From: Galeopsis tetrahit
Lineage: Eukaryota > Streptophyta > Magnoliopsida > Lamiales > Lamiaceae
Direction of reading: 5' to 3'
DNA: 64,000 nucleotides
Assembly (NCBI GenBank): GCA_963675135.1
Contig: OY776130.1
Location: 24,358,001 to 24,422,000, forward strand
Below are positions 54,573 to 64,000 of the stretch, in pieces. The notes below the pieces were generated by a model. That model was given only the letters and a program-made list of their open reading frames with translations. It had not been told where the DNA came from and did no database searches. How positions within the stretch are numbered: the first letter of the stretch is position 1; each line of letters starts with the position of its first letter. The position numbers and the translations under genes are program-made.

Positions 54573-55931
54573 CGGAAATGATATAGAGCCCACCAATTGT
54601 GCCCACCAGTTTTGCCCACCGCCTATGTGGCATTACCACGTCAATAAATTCTTATTTATATTTAATTTAAACTTAATCTAATATCAATATTTTATTTTTT
54701 TATCTATATCAATATTTTAAAAAATCTTTTTTTATATTTAATTTAATATTATCTCTATCAAATTACAACGCCATCAATCTTTTCTCAAATCTTTCCATCA
54801 CCATTAATTTTTCTCCACAAAAAAAATTAAAGAAAATAAAAAACAATCTCATTGTCATAACAAAAATTAACTAAATGTCAACCAATGAAAGAAATATAAA
54901 AATTCAGCAACATGCAAAAGAAACACAAATAATAAAAAAACTCAGGAAACCTAAAAAATTGATGGTAATGTGTAAGATGCTCCCGTAAAAGTTGATACTT
55001 GTTCATTAGTTCTCTTGCGTACATTGTTCTTCTACTTGTGACCTATTACCAATCATGAAATAGTCGTGTTAGCTTAAAATAAAAGTTAAAAAAAAAAAAA
55101 GCGTACTTCTTAGGGTCTAGAGTGGGACAGGTTTTGCCCACCGCCTATGTGGCATTACCACGTCAATAAATTCTTATTTATATTTAATTTAAACTTAATC
55201 TAATATCAATATTTTAAAAAAATATTTTTTATATTTAATTTAATATTATCTCTATCAAATTACGCTAACTAACGTCATCAATCTTTTCTCAAATCTTTCC
55301 ATCACCATTAATGGCACAAAGCAGTAGGACATGCCGTGTTTGCAGTCGAAGCGGCCATGATAAACGAACCTGTCCCACTCTAGACCCTAAGAAGTACGTT
55401 TTTTTTTTTTTTAACTTTTATTTTAATCTAACACGACTATTTCATGATTGGTAATATATAGGTCACAAGTAGAAGAACAATGTACGCAAGGGAACTAATG
55501 AACAAGTATCAACTTTTACGGGAGCATCTTACACATTACCATCAATTTTTTAGGTTTCCTGAGTTTTTTTATTATTTGTGTTTCTTTTGCATGTTGCTGA
55601 ATTTTTATATTTCTTTCATTGGTTGACATTTAGTTAAATTTTTTTATGACAATGAGATTGTTTTTTATTTTCTTTAATTTTTTTTGTGGAGAAAAATTAA
55701 TGGTGATGGAAAGATTTGAGAAAAGATTGATGGCGTTGTAATTTGATAGAGATAATATTAAATTAAATATAAAAAAAGATTTTTTAAAATATTGATATGG
55801 ATAAAAAAATAAAATATTGATATTAGATTAAGTTTAAATTAAATATAAATAAGAATTTATTGACGTGGTAATGCCACATAGACGGTGGGCAAAACTGGTG
55901 GGCACAATTGGTGGGATCTATATCATTTCCG
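54573..55931. mobile_element. Giant foldback element with arms of about 560 bp
   Basis: The left arm 54573-55131 and right arm 55369-55931 are near-perfect reverse complements from the ends CGGAAATGATATAGA(G/T)CCCA inwards. The 237 bp spacer starts with a third, direct copy of the inner left arm (TTTTGCCCACCGCCTATGTG...) and then holds a short coding exon. The flanks are TA-rich (TATATA on both sides), so the TSD cannot be measured. The long TIRs suggest a MULE. No transposase. Confidence 0.85.
55311..55393 (+). CDS. Captured exon encoding a CCHC zinc knuckle
   Basis: From ATG at 55311 the frame reads MAQSSRTCRVCSRSGHDKRT, CPTLDPKK, then a GTACGT donor at 55394. CxxCxxxxHxxxxC (CRVCSRSGHDKRTC) is a CCHC knuckle of the kind found at the C-terminus of MULE transposases and in some plant nuclear proteins. 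The part from CCTGTCCCAC onward is also present, inverted, in the left arm; the part before it is unique to the spacer. Partial exon only, no evidence of function. Confidence 0.5.
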
Positions 55932-56064
55932 TATATACACATTATTTTCACGGTATTTTCATTCCTCTCATATATTTATGGCAAATACTTGTTCATTTTA
56001 CGGTGCATACTTCAATTTTAATTTTAAATTTTAATTTTAATTCATTAATTAATTTTAATTTTAT

Positions 56065-56390
56065 CTGCACCCGTTCATTTAATGAGTTCACCCCCCCCCC
56101 CCCCAAATTATTTTTTACTATTATTATTTGCACTTGCTCATTTAATGAGTTCACCCCCAAATCATTTTTTATTAAAGTTATCTGCACTCGCTCATTTAAT
56201 TAGTTCACCCCCAAATCATTTTTTATTACGGTTATCTGCACTCGCTCATTTTATGAGTTCACCCCCAAATCATTTTTTACCACGGTTATCTACACCCACT
56301 TATTTTATGAGTTCACCCCCAAATTATTGTTTTACCTCGATTATCTGCACCCATTCATTTTATGAGTTCACCCCAAAATATGTTTTTAAA
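56065..56390. repeat. 55 bp tandem repeats, left arm of Y1
   Basis: Six units with consensus words TTATCTGCACCCGCTCATTT and ATGAGTTCACCCCCAAATCA. A C-run (56090-56104) interrupts the first. Confidence 0.9.
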
Positions 56391-56805
56391 AATAATCACA
56401 TTTAAAAAACTATATTATCATTTTATTAATTTACACAAAATATAATGAAATAAACTCTAATTTATATATTTACAATATGCAGCAGAGTTACCGTCGATTC
56501 ACCACCAACTCACCCATATTTAAAAAAAATCGTAAAAATATAATTAATAAAAAACTATCGAAATTAGTCACAAATCTCGATTTTTTTTCTTTTTATTTTT
56601 TCTTCCTCCTTCTCTTTTCCTTTATTTCTTCCCATTTTCAGTTTAATTTTCAATTTTTTTATTTATTCATTTTTTTCCTTTTACTTTTTTTTATTGTATT
56701 TTGATGCCTTTCTTTTCCATTTTTTTCGTGTGTATTTTTTAAATTTTAATACAAAATAATATTATAGGTATAATTTTATTATAGTCGTTCGGCGGTGCAC
56801 CTGAA

Positions 56806-57290
56806 TTTCAATTTTAATTTGATGAGTAAAGGACCTGCCGGAAATCCATGTCGTTCGGCGGGTGACCCTGCCACCACCATGCCCGACCACCCTCTCGACG
56901 GCGACGGCGGGGCTTACGTCCCGGCCATTGAAGCCCGAGACCCCTCCTCGAATCGCAATGGCGATTCTTCACTTCTATGACAATTGACATCATCTTCCAT
57001 CTCAGCCGAAAACCTCTACTCATTTCGACCACCGACGTGACTACTTCCATCAATCTCCCTTGTGTTCGCGATCCAGGATCTTCTTCGACATCAATGGCGC
57101 TCGCCTACAACACTCGGATCGACGCCGCCTCGCTCTCGTCGTTCATCTCTGTCCAAATCGAAGCTACATTGCTTCGTCTTCTTCACCCTGCTCCTGCACA
57201 GCCTCTTCCTCCGGCTGACGGCGGCCCGACGGAGGATTGTGAGTATGTTGCTGATGGATCTCTGATCGGACGACACTCATAGCCGATAAC
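56806..57290 (+). pseudogene. GC-rich host-like segment captured in Y1
   Basis: It contains an ORF starting MSKGPAGNPCRSAGDP (ATG 56822, stop 56980) and a second frame (56977-57282) with LLRLLHPAPAQPLPPADGG and EDCEYVADGSL. Both have close counterparts in Y2 on the opposite strand. The DNA is much richer in GC than the rest of the element, so it looks captured from a host gene before Y1 and Y2 separated. No known domain recognised. Confidence 0.5.
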
Positions 57291-57429
57291 CTTGCCGATG
57301 AAATCTCAGGTGGCGACTGCTGACCTAGGGTGCCTTCCCATTGGGCTAAGGTTCTGTTCAATTGGGCTTGGTAATGTGCACCCCCTATTTTCTTCAGTAC
57401 ACCTCGATCTGTACTCCCTCCACTTTTTT

Positions 57430-57960
57430 ATGGTGTTATTGTTAGTGGTACTGGTATTACTAGTTATTGATTGTGGTATTACTATTAATTCACTATTGAA
57501 TTAATATTAATGAGTATTGATTATTAATTGTGGTATTATTGGTTATTGTTTGGGGTATTACTGATTATGTAGAATTATTTATTATTGATTAAGGCATTAC
57601 TGATTATTATTATTGTTTATGGTATTACATATTATTGTTTATGGTATTACTGATAATCATGTTTTGTATTACTGAATATAATTAGATTTGTGGAACTATT
57701 TGTTATTGTGTAAGATATTACTGATCAATGTTCATGGTATTACTAATTATTGTTCATGGTATTACTGATAATTGTTTTTTGTATTATTGAATATAATTAG
57801 ATGTGTGGAATTATTTGTTATTGTATAAAATTTTACTGTAATTAGATGTGTGCAATTATTTGTTATTGTAAAGATACTACTAATTATTGTTAATGATATT
57901 ACTGATTACTGTTGTTTATGGTATTACTGGTTATTACTTATTGTATTACTGACTATAATA
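57430..57960. repeat. Degenerate GGTATTACTGATTATTGT repeats
   Basis: About 20 imperfect copies of an 18-22 bp AT-rich word. The same repeat, inverted, occurs in Y2 at about 60340-60790. Confidence 0.8.
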
Positions 57961-58304
57961 AAATAATACATATAATATTATTTTGTATTAAAATAAAAAA
58001 AATACTAATGAAAAAAAAACAGGAAAAAAAATGAAGAAATAAAAAGTGTGGAATAAAAACTAAAAAATGAGAAGAAAAAAAAACCGAGATTTGTGCCCAA
58101 TTTCGATAGTTTTTTTTAATTATGTTTTTACGATTTTTTTTCAAAAAATATGGGTGATTTAGTGGTGAATCGACGGTAACTCGGCAATGACTCGACTGCA
58201 AGATTGTAAATGTATAAAGTATGGTTGATTTTATTATTATATTTTGTGTAAATTAATAAGAAGATAATATAATATTTTAAATGTAATTATTTTTAAAAAA
58301 ATAT

Positions 58305-58720
58305 TTGGGGTGAACTCATAAAACGAGCCGGTGTAGATAACCGTTGTAAAAAATAAATGATTTTGAGGTGAACTCATAAAATGAGCGGGTGTAGATAACT
58401 GTTGTAAAAAATAAATGATTTTGAGGTGAACTCATAAAACGAGCAGGTGTAGATAACTATAGTATAAATATGATTTTGGGTGAACTCATAAAATGAGCGG
58501 GTGCAAATAACTGTAGTAAAAAAATAATTTGGGGGTGAACTCATAAAATAAGCGGTTGTAGATAACCGTTGTAAAAAAATGATTTGGGAGTGAACTCATA
58601 AAATGAGCGGGTGCAGACAACTGTAGTAAAAAATGATTTGGGGTGAACTCATAAAATGAGCGAGTGCAGATAACTGTAGTAAAAATATAATTTGAGGGTG
58701 AACTCATTAAATTAGCAGGT
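58305..58720. repeat. 55 bp tandem repeats, right arm of Y1
   Basis: Seven to eight units in the orientation opposite to the left arm (GGTGAACTCATAAAATGAGC, GTGTAGATAACxGTxGTAAA). Confidence 0.9.
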
Positions 58721-58805
58721 ACAAGTAAAATATAAATAAAAAATTAAAATTAAAATTAGGGGGTACGGTGCATACGAGTGTACGCAAGTGTTACCCTATA
58801 TTTAT

Positions 58806-59263
58806 TATTTTTTATAATTTCCGCCGTCACTGATCATAAGCAATTTATAATTAAGATTTCATTGAGAATTAAAATTATTTTCCTTCTATCCCCAACATTC
58901 TTTCAGACGGGGTTTTCTATATATATATTTTTTTAAGATGGTCATTGTTAAGTGTTTTACTTGATATATTGAATGGGTTTGCTACGTGTTTAGTGATTTA
59001 TTAAATTAAGTGATTTATCAAATTTAGCATGAACATATTTTTGATGAATGATGGAAGTATAATTTTTTTTAAATAATGCTTTGAGATTCTTTAAATAATT
59101 TTTTTTTATATTTTCTAGATTAAAAAATATTACTATATAATTTTAGAATTTTTTTTTTATAAAGTAAGGTATATTTATTAATTAATTAATTTAATTATAT
59201 TTATAAAAAATATGGGTATAAATTGAATAAGAGTAAAAAAAAGTATGTGTTAAATTTGATAAA
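58806..59263. other. AT-rich spacer between Y1 and Y2
   Basis: No ORF or defined repeat; T-rich runs only. Confidence 0.45.
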
Positions 59264-59504
59264 ATGAAAAGTAGGGACCTTCTATATGTAGTCAGGGTGT
59301 CGTAACGTGTCGTAATGACTACCGTAGTCAGTTAATTTAAGTCATTAAAAATCTAATCTAAAATGACTATTACTTTTTGTAAATTTTACGATATGTATTG
59401 TCGTAATGTGTCATAAATTTATATTTTAAATTAAATTAAATTAATTAAAATATATTATTGTAAATTTACATTTTTATCCTTATACAATAAAATAATTTAT
59501 TACA

Positions 59505-59765
59505 ACAATTATCTACACCCGCTAATTTTATGAGTTCACCCCAAATCATTTTTTACCATAGTTATCTGCACCCATTCATTTTATGAGTTCACCCCAAATC
59601 ATTTCTTTTTTATAACGGTTATCTACACCCGCTCATTTTATGAGTTCACCCCCAAATAATATTTTTACCAAAGTTATCTGCACCCGCTCATTTTATGAGT
59701 TCACCCCCAAATTATTTTTATACCACAATTATCTGCACCCGTTCATTTTATGAGTTCACCCCAAA
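59505..59765. repeat. 55 bp tandem repeats, left arm of Y2
   Basis: Four to five copies of the same unit as in Y1 (ATCTACACCCGCTCATTTTA, TGAGTTCACCCC). Confidence 0.9.
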
Positions 59766-60118
59766 ATATTATTTTAAAAATAATTACATTTAAAAGACTA
59801 ATTTATACATTTACAAAATATAATAAAATCAACCCTAATTTATACATTTACAATCTACAACCGAGTCATTGCCGAGTTACCGTCGATTCACCACCAAATC
59901 ACTCATATTTTTAGAAAAAAAATCGTAAAAACATAATTAAAAAAAACTATCGAGATTAGGCACAAATTTCAATTTTTTTTCTTTTTAATTTTTCTTCCCA
60001 TTTTCAATTTTTATTCTAAACTTTTTATTTCTTCGTTTTTTTTGTTTCCTACTTTTTTTTCATTAGTATATTTTTTAGTTTTAATACAAAATAATATTAT
60101 ATGTATGATTTTATTATA

Positions 60119-60333
60119 ATCCCTCCGTCCCAGTGAAAGCTCCTCATGAGCTTCAGACACAGAGGTTAAAAAATATGATATAATAAGTGGATGTATGAAA
60201 GGTGATGTGATTGAGAGAGAGAAAAATATAATGAAATATAAGAGAGAATAGTTTGGCAAAAAAGGAATGAGTAACTTTCATTGGGACAAACGAATAAGGA
60301 AAGTTGGGTAGCTTTCAATAGAAAGGAGGGAGT
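60119..60333. mobile_element. Stowaway MITE in Y2, 215 bp
   Basis: Ends ATCCCTCCGTCCCAGTGAAA and (reverse complement) CTCCCTCCTTTCTATTGAAA with TA on both sides (60117-60118, 60334-60335). Y1 lacks it at the corresponding place near 57955. Confidence 0.85.
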
Positions 60334-60839
60334 AGTCGGTAATACAACAAGTAATAACCAGTAATACCATAAACAGTAATCAGTAATACCACGGACATTA
60401 ATCAGTAATACCATTAATATTAATCAGTAAAATTTTATACAATAACAAATAATTTCACACGTCTAATTATATTCAATAATACAAAAAATAATTATCAGTA
60501 ATACCATGAACAGTAAGTAGTAATACCATGAACATTGAATAGTAATATCTCATACAATAACAAATAATTTCACAAATCTAATTATATTCAATAATACAAA
60601 AAACAATTATCAGTAATACCATAAACAATAATATGTAATACCATACAAATAATAATAATCAGTAATAAATAATTTCACATAATCAGTAATACCACAATTA
60701 ATAATCATTAATATTAATTCAATAGTGTATTAATAGTAATACCACAATCAATAACTAGTAATACCAGTATCAATAATACCAATAATAATAATACCATAAA
60801 AAAAGTGGAGAGAGTGCAGATCGGGGTGTACTAAAGAAA

Positions 60840-61440
60840 ATAGAGGGTGCACATTACTAAGCCCAATTAAAGGAAACCCTAGCCCAATGGGAGGGCACCC
60901 TAGGCTAGTAGTCGTCGCTTGGGATTTCATCAGCAAGGTCACCGGCTCTGAGTATCGTCCGGTCAGAGATCCATCAGCAACATACTCACAGTCCTCCGTC
61001 GGGCCGTCGTCAGCCGGAGAAAGAGGCTGCGCAGGAGCAGGGTGAAGAAGACGGATGAAGCAATGTAGCTTCGATTTGGACAGAGATGAACAACGAGAGA
61101 GAGGCGGCGTCGATCTGAGTGTTGCAGGCGAGCGCCGTTGATGTAGGAGAAGCTCCTGGATCGCGAACACAAGGGAGATTGATCGAAGCAGTCGCGTCGG
61201 TGGTCGAAATGAGGAGAGGATTTCGGCCGCCATGGATCGTGGCCGAGATGGAAGATTATGTCAATTGTTATGGAAGTGAAGAATCGCGATTGCGATTCGA
61301 GGAAGGGTCTCGGACTTCAGCGGCCGAGACCGAAGCGCCGTCGTCGCCGTCGAGGGGGTGGTCGGGCATGGTGGTGGCTGGGTCACCCGCCGACATGCAT
61401 GGATTTCCGGCAGGTCCTTTACTCATCAAATTAAAATTAA
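60840..61440 (-). pseudogene. GC-rich host-like segment captured in Y2
   Basis: The minus-strand counterpart of the Y1 segment. It contains MSKGPAGNPCMSAGDP (61426 downwards to 61268) and a second frame with RLLHPAPAQPLSPADDG and EDCEYVADGSL. Small insertions, deletions and frame differences from Y1 show that neither copy is kept as a gene. Confidence 0.5.
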
Positions 61441-61839
61441 AATATAGGTGCACCGCCGATCGACTTTAATAAAATTATACCTATAATATTATTTTGTATT
61501 AAAATTAAAAAAATACACATGCAAAAAATGGAAAAGAAAGACAGGAAAATTTAAAATGGAAAAGAAAAAAAAACAAGGAAATATAAATTTTGAAAAAAAA
61601 AATTGAAAATGGGAAGAAAAAAGAAAAAGAGGAGGGGGAAGAAAAATTAAAAAGAAAAAAAATTGAGATTTGTGGCTAATTTCGATAGTTTTTTATTAAT
61701 TATATTTTTACGCTTTTTTTTAAATATGGGTGATTTGGTGAATTGAATTTTTAGAGTTTATTTTATTATATTTTGTGTAAAATAATAAAAGGATAATATA
61801 GTCTTTTAAATGTGATTATTTTTTAAAAAATATTTCGGG

Positions 61840-62140
61840 GTGCACTCATAAAATGTGCGAGTGCAGATAACCGTGGTAAAACAATAATTTGGGGGTGAAC
61901 TCATAAAATGAGCGAGTGTAGATAATTGTGGTAAAAAATAATTTGGCGGTGAACTCATAAAATGAGCGGGTGTAGATAACTGTTGTAAAAAAGAATGATT
62001 TGGGGGTGAACTCATTAAATGAGCGGGTGCAGATAATTGTTGTAAAAATATGATTAGGGGGTGAATTCATTAAATTAGCGGGTGCAGATAATTGTAGTAA
62101 AAATATGATTAGGGGGTGCACTCATTAAATTAGTGGGTGC
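61840..62140. repeat. 55 bp tandem repeats, right arm of Y2
   Basis: Five to six units (GGGGGTGAACTCATAAAATG, AGCGGGTGTAGATAAC) inverted with respect to the left arm. Confidence 0.9.
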
Positions 62141-62499
62141 AGGTAAAATATAAATAAAATTTAAAAAGAAGGGTAATATAGTAAATAACAAAATATAATT
62201 TAAATAATGCTAAAAATAACTGAAACCTGTATGACAGGTAGCAGGTCGTTTTTACGGTTACGACGTCACATGGCGCGATTCAACAAAGTGACTGCGTAGT
62301 CACTTTGTAAAATGTGACTACCGTCAGAATTGCCCATGAAAAGTATGAGTATAATTTAGTTAAGAAAAAAGTATGCACTAGATTGATGAAAAATGAAAAG
62401 ATAAATATGTGCTAGATTTGATAAAAAGTGAAAAGTATGTGCTAAAATTAATAATTTGACCTTTTAAAAATGTGTAATAATTAGTAGAGTTTTGAGGGG

Positions 62500-62714
62500 T
62501 TATTTTAAAAAAAAATTATATATAAAGTAAATAAATGAGTTGATTTGTGTGTATATGTGAGCCCAAAAGTAATGACATTTTATGTAAAATTATGGTTATC
62601 GTAAGGGTGAAGTTTATAAAATATATTCTATTTTAAGGGTATGAAAGATATTGTAAGACATCAAAAAAAAAAAAAAAAAAAAGTGTGAAAAGTATTGTGG
62701 AACATAGGAAGTAC
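62500..62714. mobile_element. Stowaway-family end fragment
   Basis: Words such as AAAAGTAATGACATTTTATG, GTAAGGGTGAAG and TATTTTAAGGGTATG resemble the X1/X2 right ends. The terminus near ACATAGGAAGTA is degenerate. An A-run of about 20 bases lies at 62663-62682. Confidence 0.4.
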
Positions 62715-62774
62715 TATATTTCCTAAATGTGTGCAAAGAGCACATGTGTCAATTACAAAGAGACAGATGGAGTA

Positions 62775-62912
62775 TAATTTATCAATAACTAAAATTGAAT
62801 TAATAATAATGTACTCCTTATTTAAAAAAGATTGTCACTTTTGTAATTTATCAATAACTAAAATTGAATTAATAATAATGTACTCCTTGTTTCAAAAAGA
62901 TTGTCACTTTTT
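62775..62912. repeat. 69 bp tandem duplication, two copies
   Basis: Copies 62775-62843 and 62844-62912 start TAATTTATCAATAACTAAAA and differ at only a few bases. Each ends in a TACTCCTTxTTT word like a Stowaway end. Confidence 0.92.
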
Positions 62913-62945
62913 TTTGTTGGTATAGAATTAATGAACATATTTTTT

Positions 62946-64000
62946 TTAACACATTTACCCTTGATTAGTATTTATCTTTCCTCAGTTTTTTCCTTTCCTC
63001 TTTTCTCACTTTCATTTTACACTATTTTCTCCCTCCACTTTGAAAAGAAAGAGAGAAAATAGAAGAAATTATTAATATATTTTGAATATAAAGGAAAAAT
63101 TGTAGTTTTACATAAAAATATATAGTTCAGGAAGATCCATTGGTTGACGAATTATTTGATAACGTGTTGGATATGATATTTCTCTTAAAATAAATAGGAA
63201 AAAATGATGTTGTCCCACATCCACTTGATAATTCTATAACACATTGTGATTTTGATAATTTTTCTTATACATTATCGGCGTGTCATCAATCCCTGTTTTA
63301 GGAAGCACCATGTGACAATTGCTAATGGCATATAAGGTGATAATTACTAAATTAAATAAATATTTATAATATATATATATGTATATATATCATAATTGGT
63401 TCTTAATCAGAGGTATAACTAACAACAACATAATCACAAAGTATTATACATATATAAACAAGGTTTATGGTAGTTGTTAGTGTGTAATTGGATACATTTC
63501 TTGTCTTAACCAATTTGGGTCAATATAAGATCCAAATTCATAATATGAATATTGTTTTATGTTCATATAAAACCTGCTCCAACATAATTATATGTATGAT
63601 TATAGTTTATGGTAGTCCTTAATGTGAAATTGAATATACTTTCTATATAAGTCGTGTATAAATTCTTGTCTCAATCAATTTAGATCAGTCTAAGATCCAA
63701 ATTCACAATATTAATAGTATAAATCATGTTCATATATATAATACATAATTATGTAGTGCATGTTATCAAAGTTTCGGGAGAAAATAATTAATTATAAAAT
63801 CTAGAAAAAAAAATATGTCAAGAAGAAGTACACAAAATAGAAATTTATTAAAATTCAGGAGGATGAAGGTAGAAACCTCAAACTCCCGTTATTATTATAC
63901 AACGACACGACTGCATAAAACAACAACAACAATAGAAATACCATAATTAAATTAAACACAATTCAAATAAATCCAACGAGGACAAGGTGAAAGTGGACTT
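62946..64000. other. AT-rich intergenic DNA with an old 145 bp duplication
   Basis: No ORF worth reporting. Two diverged direct copies, each starting GTTTATGGTAGT (about 63463 and 63605), share AATTGxATA, TTCTTGTCT and AGATCCAAATTCA. (TA)n near 63367-63390. The last 200 bp are unassigned. Confidence 0.45.

Larger units (their letters stand above)
55980..58796. mobile_element. Y1: MULE with subterminal tandem repeats and captured DNA, 2817 bp
   Basis: Flanked by a perfect 9 bp TSD, TATATTTAT (55971-55979, 58797-58805). The ends are GGCAAATACTTG (left) and (reverse complement of right) GGGTAACACTTGCG. Next to each end are 6-7 copies of a 54-55 bp unit in inverted orientation to each other (about 56065-56390 and 58305-58720). 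The centre holds a GC-rich segment (56800-57370) shared with Y2 and an AT-rich run of GGTATTACTGATTATTGT-type repeats (57430-57960). Confidence 0.85.
59274..62335. mobile_element. Y2: related MULE in opposite orientation, 3062 bp
   Basis: Flanked by a perfect 10 bp TSD, ATGAAAAGTA (59264-59273, 62336-62345). The ends are GGGACCTTCTATATGTAGTC and (reverse complement of right) GGGCAATTCTGACGGTAGTC, differing from Y1. The internal plan is that of Y1 reversed: outward-facing 55 bp repeats (59505-59765 and 61840-62140), AT-rich TAATACC repeats, and the GC-rich captured segment on the minus strand. A Stowaway MITE is inserted at 60119. Confidence 0.85.

Noticed and set aside
56065..56390. CRISPR array (regular 55 bp repeats)
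   Set aside because: Repeats are contiguous without unique spacers, occur in inverted sets inside a transposon, and the DNA is from a plant nucleus.

Overview
This 64 kb window is nuclear DNA of a flowering plant, most likely a eudicot. The evidence is plant-type LTR retrotransposons (a Sirevirus-like Ty1/copia family with an initiator-Met-tRNA primer site, and a chromodomain Ty3/gypsy), plant LINEs, MULEs, hAT elements, Stowaway and Harbinger MITEs, a Helitron-like end, GT-AG introns and strong AT richness. No bacterial features, rRNA, tRNA or CRISPR were found. I cannot name the species. Nearly everything is transposable-element DNA in nested insertions, and many insertions can be dated relative to each other by target-site duplications (TSDs) I could read.

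Region 1 (1-28.3 kb). Element A is the 3' end of a copia/Sirevirus on the + strand: a long open env-like ORF, polypurine tract and a 1.6 kb LTR at 3645-5248. A LINE on the minus strand (about 5566-5941 and 23778-27000) is split by Element B, a full-length minus-strand Sirevirus at 5942-23777. Its TSD, and the LINE reading frame across it, prove the nesting. Element B is dead: its RT has an internal deletion, it carries several stops and frameshifts, and a 1.63 kb solo LTR of the same superfamily interrupts gag-pol. Its 3' LTR has also taken a Harbinger MITE and a 1.2 kb hAT derivative. The RNase H end of another LINE lies at 27.2-28.26 kb.

Region 2 (28.3-43.2 kb). A Stowaway-ended element X1 (28270 to about 36625) was hit by a small Stowaway MITE, a 567 bp hAT MITE, a 1.57 kb MULE and a 3.8 kb Helitron-like element that carries one clean coding exon. 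Next is a hAT element with a recognisable but broken transposase (36890-43213). X2, a relative of X1, sits inside it.

Region 3 (44.0-47.1 kb). The best candidate for a working gene is an intron-containing FAR1/MULE-transposase-like protein of about 634 aa with no stop or frameshift.

Region 4 (47.8-64 kb). This is a cluster of MULEs: a Pack-MULE-like element holding GC-rich sequence, a long-TIR element, a giant foldback holding a CCHC zinc-knuckle exon, and a related pair with outward-facing 55 bp subterminal repeats and the same captured GC-rich segment. They are interleaved with a degenerate chromodomain gypsy element (about 49800-54404). The last 1.6 kb is AT-rich sequence with old duplications.

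The genes do not form a pathway. Apart from the FAR1-like gene, coding content consists of mobile-element proteins, mostly broken, and host gene pieces carried by DNA transposons. Element boundaries come from terminal repeats and TSDs read by eye; family names come from motif recognition, not database searches.
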